This document shows, piece by piece, positions 50,776-58,772 of a stretch of DNA of 64,000 bases. Numbering within the stretch: position 1 is the first letter of the stretch; each line of letters starts with the position of its first letter. The position numbers and the translations under genes were made by a program. This DNA comes from Kistimonas asteriae. Lineage in GTDB: Bacteria; Pseudomonadota; Gammaproteobacteria; Pseudomonadales; Endozoicomonadaceae. The DNA is taken from NCBI RefSeq assembly GCF_018263925.1, contig NZ_JAEVHF010000007.1, positions 1 to 64,000 on the forward strand, read 5' to 3'. Under the pieces are notes generated by a model. The model was not told where the DNA came from. It searched no databases and was given only the letters and a program-made list of their open reading frames with translations.

Positions 50776-51490
50776 CGGGCTCTCCGATACAATAAAACCG
50801 CCGCATCATTCACGGATTACGTGATGACACGCGTTAACATCAGCCATGAACCCGCTTGAACGTCGTGCACGCACGGTTTGCCAGTCTGGGCAATTGAACG
50901 TCGAATAGAAGTGAACGCCACCAAACAAATTCAGAACGAGATAATACGCATTGAACGGTTTTAACCTTTGAGAAGAATCAATAAAGAAACGACAAATTTG
51001 ATTATTTACGTCGTTATCAAACAAAATCCCTTGATATAGCACACAAGAAGCAGAAAACGCGCAACCACTGATAGAAAAGGCTTAATAGCAGTAGGCACAA
51101 CAACCATTATTTTCTATTTTAATTACGCCTACTTTTTAACAAATCAACAAATAACAAACAATAAATCACAAGCCATGATTTAAATCAGTTTATCCCACCA
51201 TGAAATCTGCAAGTATGCGTCCCGAATAACAATGGTTTAATCAACTGGCAACGGTGAATTAAATCAAAGGTAATACCGGATAAGGAACAATGCTCAGAAC
51301 TGATACATATCAGTGATTCAATAATGACTATGTGTATTCACATTCAAAGAACTCAATCCAGTCCATTCATTCAATCGGGAGCCAGCCATTCTACACTCTC
51401 GAGAGGTTCCTGCGCGTTTAAATCCAGTTGAGTTGTTTGACCAGAGCATGACACCGGCTTGAACAGTAACCAAGATAGGAAACCCAATCG
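50776..51490. promoter_or_regulatory. divergent regulatory region of the choline microcompartment locus
   Basis: About 715 AT-rich bases between the shell-protein operon (leftward) and the permease gene (rightward). TTGAACGTCG occurs at 50856 and 50894, and TTGAACG again at 50951, all in one direction near the leftward genes; these may bind an activator. FNR-like boxes are at 51176 and 51255. CTGATACATATCAG (51300-51313) is a perfect palindrome. No convincing coding gene or sigma54 promoter was found, and no regulator gene adjoins. Confidence 0.45.
51176..51187. promoter_or_regulatory. FNR/Anr-like box
   Basis: TGATTTAAATCA has the core TGAT-N4-ATCA of the FNR consensus TTGAT-N4-ATCAA, lacking only the outermost bases. 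A second, weaker box (TGAATTAAATCA) lies at 51255-51266. Anaerobic control fits an oxygen-sensitive glycyl-radical pathway. Confidence 0.45.
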
Positions 51491-52597
51491 ATGAGCGGGG
51501 CAGTCGCCACTGGCAATATGATGGCCTTTCAGGCCAAGACCAAACTGGATTTTGACTTTAGACGACGAGGCATCATTATCGCCCTGATGTCTGGCATGTT
51601 CTATGGCTGGTATACGGCCTTTATGACACTGGGCATGTCGACCGGCACCTGGGTGGACTGGTACGGCGTCAACACCGCCGGACTCTCTGCCTTTGCCATC
51701 ACCTACCTGCTCGGCGCACTGGGCGCCGCCACAACCGACACCTTCAGTGCACTCTGGGCCCTGGGCATCGCGACAGCCAGAGGCCGCATTGGCGACTTTT
51801 TACGCTGTTACAAAACCCGACCGGGACTGATCATGGCCGCAGCGGCTATCATCGGCGGCCCGCTGGCCAGCACCGCCTATGTCATCGGCCTGCAGAAAGC
51901 CGGTTCCATCATCGTGCCGATCAGCGCCCTCTGCCCGGCCATTGGCGCCATCCTGGGTCGCTTCCTGTTCAAGCAGGAACTCAATGCCCGCATGATACTC
52001 GGCATCCTGATCTGCTTCATTGCCAGCTGCATGATTGCGAGCACCAGTCTTGGTGGCGAAGCACCGGAAGGGTTGATGGTCGGCCTGTTTTTCGGTTTTA
52101 TCGCCGCACTCGGCTGGGGCATTGAAGGTTGTGTCTGTGGCTACGGCACCTCAATGATCGATTCCGAAATCGGCATCACCATCCGCCAGGTCACCTCAGG
52201 CATAACCAACCTCATCATTCTGGTGCCCCTGTTCGGCATGATGTCCAATCATGACGTTTCCACCTTCAGCATGGTACAGCAGTCGTTTTTCAACGGCGAT
52301 TCCACCCTCTGGTTCATGATTGCCGGTCTCAGCGCCTACGTGACCTTCATGTTCTGGTACAAGGGCAACAGCATGTGTGGCGCGGCACTGGGCATGTCCT
52401 GCAACGGTACCTTCTCCTTCTGGGGCCCGTTCTGCTGCTGGCTGCTCCTCGGCGTTATCTTCGGACTGGATGGCTGGACGATTCCTCCCGTCGCCTGGGC
52501 CGCAGCCGTACTGATGGTCGTAGGTATTTTCGTGATCGCCATGAACCCGATGGATCTGCTGAAAAAGAAAGAGGATGGCCACTATGAAGCCGCTTAA
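51491..52597 (+). CDS. EamA/DMT family permease of the choline locus
   Basis: A 368-residue inner-membrane protein with about ten helices in two EamA-type halves; a polar 25-residue start precedes helix one (RRGIIIALMSGMFYGWYTAF). Drug/metabolite transporters move amines, sugars or amino acids. Its place opposite the microcompartment promoter suggests it carries a substrate or product of that pathway, for example choline or ethanolamine; this is inference. ATG 51491 is preceded by AGGA. It overlaps the next 90-codon gene by 23 bases. Confidence 0.8.
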   Translation: MSGAVATGNMMAFQAKTKLDFDFRRRGIIIALMSGMFYGWYTAFMTLGMSTGTWVDWYGVNTAGLSAFAITYLLGALGAATTDTFSALWALGIATARGRIGDFLRCYKTRPGLIMAAAAIIGGPLASTAYVIGLQKAGSIIVPISALCPAIGAILGRFLFKQELNARMILGILICFIASCMIASTSLGGEAPEGLMVGLFFGFIAALGWGIEGCVCGYGTSMIDSEIGITIRQVTSGITNLIILVPLFGMMSNHDVSTFSMVQQSFFNGDSTLWFMIAGLSAYVTFMFWYKGNSMCGAALGMSCNGTFSFWGPFCCWLLLGVIFGLDGWTIPPVAWAAAVLMVVGIFVIAMNPMDLLKKKEDGHYEAA

Positions 52598-52847
52598 TTA
52601 TGCACTGCTGAAGTATTTCACCACCGTCGATGAAGCCTGCGAGACAGACGTCATGACGGCACTGAAAGATGAATACAGCACCTTCAAGGCTTACAAAAAA
52701 GACGCCATCATCTCTGCGCTGATGACAGCAAAAACCAATGGGCTGTTGGAAGAAACCCATTTTGAACTGGATGACGACAACGAGTTGCATGTTTATTACC
52801 GCGCCAATGAATCCGGTGCGGCAACCATCAACCAGTACATAAAATAA
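52575..52847 (+). CDS. Small winged-helix-like protein coupled to the permease
   Basis: A 90-residue acidic protein. Its pattern of three helices (to about residue 52) and a beta hairpin (HFELDDDNELHVYYRA) resembles a winged helix, so a DNA-binding or transporter-regulating role is possible. The frame overlaps the permease gene by 23 bases, which indicates coupled translation; ATG 52584 (MKPLNYALL) is an alternative start. I do not recognise the family. A long hairpin follows. Confidence 0.6.
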   Translation: MATMKPLNYALLKYFTTVDEACETDVMTALKDEYSTFKAYKKDAIISALMTAKTNGLLEETHFELDDDNELHVYYRANESGAATINQYIK

Positions 52848-52859
52848 GCGGTAACACAC

Positions 52860-52911
52860 TTGCTCCAATCTGGCAGTTCTGAATGTCAAAAGAACTGTCA
52901 GATTGGAGCAA
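52860..52911. terminator. long stem-loop downstream of the permease pair
   Basis: Arms of 21 bases (52860-52880 and 52891-52911) pair with a single G-T wobble around a ten-base loop. No T-run follows, so it may be a rho-dependent end, an mRNA-protecting hairpin or a protein site. It lies 13 bases after the small gene's stop; the ferritin-like gene converges from the other side. Confidence 0.6.
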
Positions 52912-53013
52912 CATGACAATAATCATAGAATCATTTTGTTGAATGAAGATTGAGACCATCTCAGTTTCTTGCCTCAACCTTTCAGCTTTTCTCAACGCTA
53001 AATTTGTCTACCG

Positions 53014-53466
53014 TCAGATAACACTGGCTATCTCACCGGGCTTACGCAACATTTTATCAATATCACCGATATGCGTTTCTTCTTCCGTGATTAAGCGACG
53101 GGCATACTCTTCGATCATCACAGATTTTTCCTTTTCTGCCAATGCCAGCAGTTCGTAGTAATGGGCAACGCCTTCTTTCTCAAACTGCAGGGATTCGGTC
53201 AGGATATCGTAGATATCATGCCTAGAGGTTTCCAACAATTCTCCAATACTGATCGAGGGATGTTGACCGAAGTGAGTGATCAATTCCCCGGCTTCATGGG
53301 CGTGCACCAGGGTTTCCTGGGCAGCGCTACGGAACCATCCAACGATCGGTATTCGGCTGTAGCCGAACACCATAAAGCTGTAATGGGTGTATCGCACAAC
53401 GCCGGCCAGTTCATGTTCAAGAATATCGTTCAGTTTGGCTACGATCTCAGCATTATGAGTGGACAT
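53014..53466 (-). CDS. Ferritin-like/bacterioferritin-type protein
   Basis: A 150-residue four-helix protein. Di-iron ligands are seen in ILEHELAGVVRYTHY (ExxH pattern with Glu and His), VHAHEAGELI and LITEEETHIGDI. It most resembles short bacterioferritin-family proteins that store or detoxify iron. A role in supplying or protecting iron-sulfur activases of the neighbouring locus is only suggested by position. The gene is monocistronic. Confidence 0.85.
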   Translation of the reverse strand: MSTHNAEIVAKLNDILEHELAGVVRYTHYSFMVFGYSRIPIVGWFRSAAQETLVHAHEAGELITHFGQHPSISIGELLETSRHDIYDILTESLQFEKEGVAHYYELLALAEKEKSVMIEEYARRLITEEETHIGDIDKMLRKPGEIASVI

Positions 53467-53687
53467 TTTACACTTCTCACTTTTCTGTTTTACTCATCAG
53501 GCCTTTGGAGTATAGCCATTGCCCAATACCCAACGGCTTAAGGATCAATAAAGATTCGCCAGAAATTCATTAATTAAAACGAAATAAAACGTTCTAGTGT
53601 CAGAATCGCTAACAAAATTGTTTTGAACTATTACTGTAATCACTGTCTAAATAGCTATCTTTCAATTATTTTATATAAAGGTTAAGG

Positions 53688-55487
53688 ATGATCAGAGATA
53701 CAGCATCAGAAGACATAAATAGAACCTATCGAGGTTATACTGGATTTCTCATGAGCTGGGGACAAAACCAGCATTTATCATGGTGCCCCAGATTACGAAG
53801 ATCTGTCTCAGATGCTTTATGGGGATATAGCCCTTTAGCTGCCGCAATCCCTCTCAGGCCAAGAGAACATGATTGCACCTCCACGCCATCAAGCTCATGT
53901 TCAATACAGGAAAGAGAGATAGTCTCTAGAGAAGTGCCTACTATATCTCAACCAGACGCTTCATCTCAACCAGACGCTTCGCACGTTTTTATAAAGGCCT
54001 TTGAGCAGCAAAATAGTGTAGAAATGCTAAATCTGCTCAAAGCTGGTTATGAGCTGGAAAAAGAACCCATAGATATCGATAGCTTGTTAATGTTTGCTTA
54101 CGACAAGAATGATATCGAACTCCTTACTCTCATATTAGAATCACTGAGACGTCAGGCAGAAAAAAAATACAACCTTGAACACACCCCTATAGGAGAAATA
54201 AGAACATACAGAATATTGGCCGGCCAACTTTTCTCTGTGCTTTCAAAAGATGTAGATAATTACAGTAGTAGCGACATACTAGAAATACTAAAATTACTGG
54301 CAAAGAATGCGCCGGTGACAAGACTTAAAGTATGGCGAGAAATCATTCCAGATTATGAAAATGCTGATAGTGACGAAAAAAGAAGTAAAGTCGTACTCTT
54401 TTTATGCTCGAGCCCACTCCAGAGCGTTATCGATCCCGATTATCGCAAAACCTACGAACTCCCAGAACTTCAAAACATTGATTCGGACCAATGGTATCTA
54501 AGAGAATGGAAATCTAGTCCTAATGCTATTGAAGACGCACATAATTTTTCCGAGTGGGAAGATAGTTTCAGCTACACATATCGTGCCCGAGAAAGAGCAA
54601 AAGAGAGCTCCTGGTCCCACTCATCATCAGCTGGGTACTTTCCTCTATCAGAAGTCTGCGAACGTAGAAATCATCAGCTTATAAAAATATTCATTAATCT
54701 CGGCGCTGATGTTCACGATTACCCTCCCATCCCCGGCAAGTATAGTCATGACATTGTGCCCCCAATCACAACCGTTTTTGGCGGAAGGCAAAGCGACCGG
54801 ATAAATATGTTACATTTTCGCGATAGCAGGATTCCTCCTGAATTACCCGAATTACTCATAAACATATATGAAACCCTCGTTAGTGCTGGTGCTAATGTCA
54901 ATGATCCGCACACAGCCAAACCTACGCCTCTGGCATATGCTTCTACTATCCCCGAGGCAGCAGTAGAGTTTTTAATCAAAGAAGGCGCCAGTGTGAATGC
55001 TACAGGTGTTGGCCATCTTAGCCCATTAAGTCACGCGGTTAGTAATGCAGCATCTAATCAGGTTCGTTATAAACCCTTTGAAACAGTAAAACTATTAGTT
55101 CATGGTGGAGCAGATATCAGAGTACGCACCCCTGGTGACTCAACACTTTTGTTGCTGTCAGCATCGCAAGGGCACGCTGCTCTTTGTTCATATTTTTTAG
55201 CTTTAGGCTTAAGTCCTGACACTCTCTGCCGTCAAACATCAACAATGGAAAGTACACCTTTATCAAGCGCAGTCAAGAAAGGGAATCAGAAAGTAATCTC
55301 TTTATTAAAGGCATCCAGTGAACGTGTTATTTCCCTAGAAAACGCATGTCGCCTTACTATCAGGGATAATATCCGTAAACAGGATTTCAATAAGAATGTT
55401 AAAAGCCTAACGGCTCCTGCTAAACTAAAAGAAATCATATTGTGCGAAGACGCAGATCGCTTGCTCGTCAACAGTGGCGGACAGTAA
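53688..55487 (+). CDS. Ankyrin-repeat protein with C-terminal SOCS-box-like motif
   Basis: A 599-residue protein, AT-rich against its neighbours. The N-terminus is polar and contains a doubled SQPDAS (18-base tandem repeat, 53946-53981). Ankyrin-type helices start near residue 100 and clear repeats lie at about 325-545 (for example LVSAGANVNDPHTAKPTPLAYA, shortened as SAGANVND; LIKEGASVNA; LVHGGADIRV). The tail from residue 549 reads SLENACRLTI, an exact match to the Elongin B/C BC-box consensus [APST]LxxxCxxx[AILV]; LTAPAKLKEIIL follows where a Cullin box would be. This is the layout of eukaryotic ASB proteins, substrate receptors of Cullin-RING ligases. A secreted effector is inferred; no export signal is obvious. 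ATG 53688 follows AAGG. Confidence 0.75.
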   Translation: MIRDTASEDINRTYRGYTGFLMSWGQNQHLSWCPRLRRSVSDALWGYSPLAAAIPLRPREHDCTSTPSSSCSIQEREIVSREVPTISQPDASSQPDASHVFIKAFEQQNSVEMLNLLKAGYELEKEPIDIDSLLMFAYDKNDIELLTLILESLRRQAEKKYNLEHTPIGEIRTYRILAGQLFSVLSKDVDNYSSSDILEILKLLAKNAPVTRLKVWREIIPDYENADSDEKRSKVVLFLCSSPLQSVIDPDYRKTYELPELQNIDSDQWYLREWKSSPNAIEDAHNFSEWEDSFSYTYRARERAKESSWSHSSSAGYFPLSEVCERRNHQLIKIFINLGADVHDYPPIPGKYSHDIVPPITTVFGGRQSDRINMLHFRDSRIPPELPELLINIYETLVSAGANVNDPHTAKPTPLAYASTIPEAAVEFLIKEGASVNATGVGHLSPLSHAVSNAASNQVRYKPFETVKLLVHGGADIRVRTPGDSTLLLLSASQGHAALCSYFLALGLSPDTLCRQTSTMESTPLSSAVKKGNQKVISLLKASSERVISLENACRLTIRDNIRKQDFNKNVKSLTAPAKLKEIILCEDADRLLVNSGGQ

Positions 55488-55602
55488 CCATTGAAGGGCG
55501 ATCATCTAAACGAACAGAAATATCAAACAATGCCAAGATCAGAGAGTGATCTATAAATAAAAAAGAATACAGTAAATAAACCACCCCAATAACGACATCA
55601 AT

Positions 55603-55785
55603 TTATGAGTGAGCGCGGTGCGATTCTGCACGGATAATTTACAGAAAACATTATGCATATGGGTTCGCACAGTCGTGAAGCTGATGTTCAACTCATAAGA
55701 TATCGTTTCCCCCCATTAATACATTGGTTGCAACTTCAGATTCTCGAACCGTTGACGCACAATGCTCTATTATTCGATTTGGATT
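55603..55785 (-). pseudogene. decayed partial copy of the adjacent LuxR-type gene
   Basis: The minus strand encodes, across a frameshift and a stop, SYELNISFTTVRTHMHNVF and KLSVQNRTALTHKLM, near-identical to the DNA-binding end of the intact LuxR-type protein (SYELDIGFTTVRTHLKNIF). The N-terminal sensor part is missing. It lies directly downstream of the intact gene and looks like a tandem duplication that was cut back. Confidence 0.75.
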
Positions 55786-55806
55786 AATAGCCTCCGGCGT
55801 TTGCGA

Positions 55807-56577
55807 TCAACCGGCCTTTGACATTAACTTATGTGCCAGCGCTGTACGATTTTGCACCGACAACTTCGAAAATATATTTTTTAAATGGGTTCGCACCGTG
55901 GTAAAACCAATATCAAGCTCGTAAGAAATTGTCTTGTCGCCTTTCCCCATTAACACCTTGGTCGCTATTTCAGCTTCGCGGGCAGTCAGTGCATAACTCT
56001 CTCGTAATCGCTCTGGATTGATACTCTGTATAGTTTGAGCCGCAGATGTCTCTACCTGATTACGTCCAATATGCTTTAACCCCTGTGTAATATATGGCCT
56101 GAGCGTCTGCAAAATCTCCAGGTCATTCTGGGTAAAGTTACTCCTGCCGGCATGTCGCCAGATTCTCAGGTCTCCAATGTTGAGGTCATTATCCAGGGCA
56201 TACATATTCACACCGTAATGAAGACCATCTTTACTCAGAAAATCATTATAAAACTCCGTTTTGACCAAGTCTGACTGGCTGATCACTTCATTAACACTGC
56301 TGGCTTTGCCCAATGCCTGTAACTTGAAAGTGATGGGATCATTGAACTGGTAGTATTCTTCATATCCCTTGAGGTTATTGTTATCCATATTGATGGACAC
56401 ACGCTCAGTAAAACTCTGCTGTTGTTCATTCCATACGAATGACGCGTAAAAATCCGCATCCAGAAGATCCAGCAATTTATAACCAAGATGCAGGCGCAAC
56501 GCATTACCTGAATCTGACTGATTCAACAAATCAATAATGTCGTACAGGTTCCTGAGCTTTTTCCCTGACAAATGCAT
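55807..56577 (-). CDS. LuxR family transcriptional regulator
   Basis: A 256-residue regulator: an N-terminal sensor region of about 180 residues with no recognised ligand motif, and a C-terminal LuxR helix-turn-helix (LTAREAEIATKVLMGKGDKTISYELDIGFTT, shortened: LTAREAEIATKVL to TVRTHLKNIFSKL). ATG 56577 has GAGGGAGA seven bases before it; the frame is open eight codons upstream without support. It is divergent from the FAD-oxidase cassette and may control it. It lacks clear autoinducer-binding tryptophans in the usual spacing, so it may not be a quorum sensor. Confidence 0.85.
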   Translation of the reverse strand: MHLSGKKLRNLYDIIDLLNQSDSGNALRLHLGYKLLDLLDADFYASFVWNEQQQSFTERVSINMDNNNLKGYEEYYQFNDPITFKLQALGKASSVNEVISQSDLVKTEFYNDFLSKDGLHYGVNMYALDNDLNIGDLRIWRHAGRSNFTQNDLEILQTLRPYITQGLKHIGRNQVETSAAQTIQSINPERLRESYALTAREAEIATKVLMGKGDKTISYELDIGFTTVRTHLKNIFSKLSVQNRTALAHKLMSKAG

Positions 56578-56869
56578 CGCGGTCTCCCTCGCAACCAACA
56601 CGTAAAATACCCTATAAAAACAAGGAAAACAAAGGCGTCATTAAAAATTAACAGGCGGTTTAAAGGCTAAGAATAGCCAAAAAGAAAAACAGCCATATAA
56701 ACAACCCGACATGCACACTATCAGTGCACTGCCTTTCGTTTAACCAACGAAGTCCTCATCAAAATTGAGGATACAGGCCATCAAAATTTTGCTGATAACG
56801 TTATAGCATGCTGCAGTATGCGGTTTGCCCAAAAACGATCACTCATCATAACAAGGCAAGGGATACGCT

Positions 56870-58582
56870 ATGACGTTCTTTGTTACCCGCAAAAGCGGGC
56901 TGCCCCGCTCTGAAACGGACCTCCACCAGAAAAGCTTTATCGATATCCTCTACGATCATCGTAAATTCCTTGATGACCATAACGGTTTCCTTGGCCCGGA
57001 ATCGCTGTCCCGGCTATGCGGCGATAAAAAAGTCGCCATTATCGGTGCAGGCCCTGCCGGTCTGGCCTCTGCCTGGTTCCTGATGAAAATGGGATTAAAA
57101 CCCGATATTTTCGAAGCCGAGGAAGCGCGCGTCGGCGGCCGGATCTGGACGCATCACTGCACAGACGCGCCACACGCCCTGTTTGAAATGGGCGCCATGC
57201 GGGTTCCCCCTTCTGAGCAGGTTTTCAATTATTTCGCCGATCTGTACACGATGCCTTCGGAGCCATTCCCTGACCCCGGGGTCGTCGATACGCGGCTTCA
57301 GTACCAAGGCAAAACCTATGACTGGGATGAAGGTGGCGATGTTCCTAAAATCTTCCAGGGCGTCAAGGAAGACTGGGAAGCCCTCGTCACCGAAAAAATG
57401 GAACCCATCGCCAACTTCCTCAAGGATGGCGACTTCGACCAGGCACAAGCACAATGGCAGGAGTTACTAACCGGAAAAGACACCGGTTGGAGTAACCTCA
57501 GTTTCTACGGCGCACTGAAACAACAGTTTCCCCACTGGACGGCCAGTGAATTTGATCTTTTCGGTACCCTGGGTATTGGTTCTGGCGGTTTCGGCCCGCT
57601 GTATGCGGTTAACTTTGCAGAGATCGCCCGGCTGGTCATTAACGGTCTGGAGGATTCTCAGGAGTTCTATCCCGAAGGCATGGATAAACTGGTCGACGGC
57701 CTTTATTCCACCCAGACCACGATTCATGACAGTACGCCACACTCCCTGGAAACCTGGAGCCAAATCCGTTTCAACCAGCCGGTGAAATCCGTTACCAGCA
57801 AGGCGGATGGCGGGGTTGAAGTGAAATCCATTGATCCCTGTGGGCATACCTGCACTGACCATTACGATGCCGTCATCGTTGCCACCACAACCCGCTCCAT
57901 GGAAATCGACCTGCGGCTGACCAATCCGGTCGAAACCTCCCCTCTCAACAACAACGAGATCACCGCCGTTCAGAATCTTCATCTGATGAACTCCTCCAAA
58001 CTGTTTCTGCGAACCCGCACCAAGTTCTGGAAAAGTGAGGAATGGAAAGCCCGCAACCTGCCAGAAAACATTCAAACGGATGGTCTCTGCCGGGGCGTTT
58101 ATTGCCTGGATTATCCCGATACTGACAGCGGCGTCGTTTTGCTCAGTTACACCTGGGGCGATGACTCCACCAAGCTGATAGCCCTGGATATAGGCACACG
58201 GGAAAAGATTCTGCTGAATTCGCTGGAATCTGCCTGCCCTGAATTTGTCGAGAAGTTGAGAGAAGAAATCTGCGACAGCAAGAATGTTGACTGGCAGCTG
58301 GAGCCCAATTATTTCGGCGCCTTTAAACTCAACCAACCCGGGCAGGATGTGGAAAACCAGCATCTGTATAGCCAGTTCCTGTCCGTCAAACACCCGGAAA
58401 CAGACAAAGGCGTGTATCTGGCCGGCGACAGTATCTCCTGGTCCGGTGGCTGGATTGAAGGTGCATTGCAGACGGCAATGAATGCTTCTGCTGCTGTCGT
58501 CGCCAGCTTGGCCGGGGAAAAAGCGCTTTATCCACACAACCCGCTCGAACAGACATCAGATCTTTTTGATTACGGTACCTGA
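56870..58582 (+). CDS. Flavin amine oxidase family protein
   Basis: A 570-residue FAD enzyme of the monoamine/L-amino-acid oxidase superfamily. The dinucleotide motif GAGPAG is at residues 59-64, followed by GGRIWTH, and the C-terminal FAD motif is GVYLAGDSISWSGGWIEGAL. An N-terminal arm of about 50 residues precedes the FAD fold. It resembles bacterial tryptophan 2-monooxygenase/L-amino-acid oxidases more than tyramine oxidases, but the substrate is open. First gene of a rightward cassette; the LuxR-type gene is divergent across 290 bases. Confidence 0.82.
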   Translation: MTFFVTRKSGLPRSETDLHQKSFIDILYDHRKFLDDHNGFLGPESLSRLCGDKKVAIIGAGPAGLASAWFLMKMGLKPDIFEAEEARVGGRIWTHHCTDAPHALFEMGAMRVPPSEQVFNYFADLYTMPSEPFPDPGVVDTRLQYQGKTYDWDEGGDVPKIFQGVKEDWEALVTEKMEPIANFLKDGDFDQAQAQWQELLTGKDTGWSNLSFYGALKQQFPHWTASEFDLFGTLGIGSGGFGPLYAVNFAEIARLVINGLEDSQEFYPEGMDKLVDGLYSTQTTIHDSTPHSLETWSQIRFNQPVKSVTSKADGGVEVKSIDPCGHTCTDHYDAVIVATTTRSMEIDLRLTNPVETSPLNNNEITAVQNLHLMNSSKLFLRTRTKFWKSEEWKARNLPENIQTDGLCRGVYCLDYPDTDSGVVLLSYTWGDDSTKLIALDIGTREKILLNSLESACPEFVEKLREEICDSKNVDWQLEPNYFGAFKLNQPGQDVENQHLYSQFLSVKHPETDKGVYLAGDSISWSGGWIEGALQTAMNASAAVVASLAGEKALYPHNPLEQTSDLFDYGT

Positions 58583-58772
58583 AGCCACTGTTCACAACGC
58601 ATCACCGGTACAGCCCAGCACGGGGCTGAGCCGGTTATCGTTATGCGTCTCAATGATTTCAAGGACGCATGCGGAATGCCGTTCTGATGATGATTTTGCC
58701 AGCATCAATGTCTGATGCCAGATCACCAGAACAGATAAACCAGGGATAGCTAAACGACAAAGGAACCTGTCA

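Noticed and set aside
50806-51042. 78-codon minus-strand reading frame upstream of the shell genes
   Set aside because: It overlaps the repeats of the regulatory region, has no protein-like pattern and no start context.
51448-51463. possible sigma54 promoter before the permease
   Set aside because: The sequence lacks the required GG and GC dinucleotides at the right spacing.
57467-58537. 356-codon reading frame opposite the amine oxidase gene
   Set aside because: The plus strand encodes a clear FAD enzyme with intact motifs; the antisense frame shows none.
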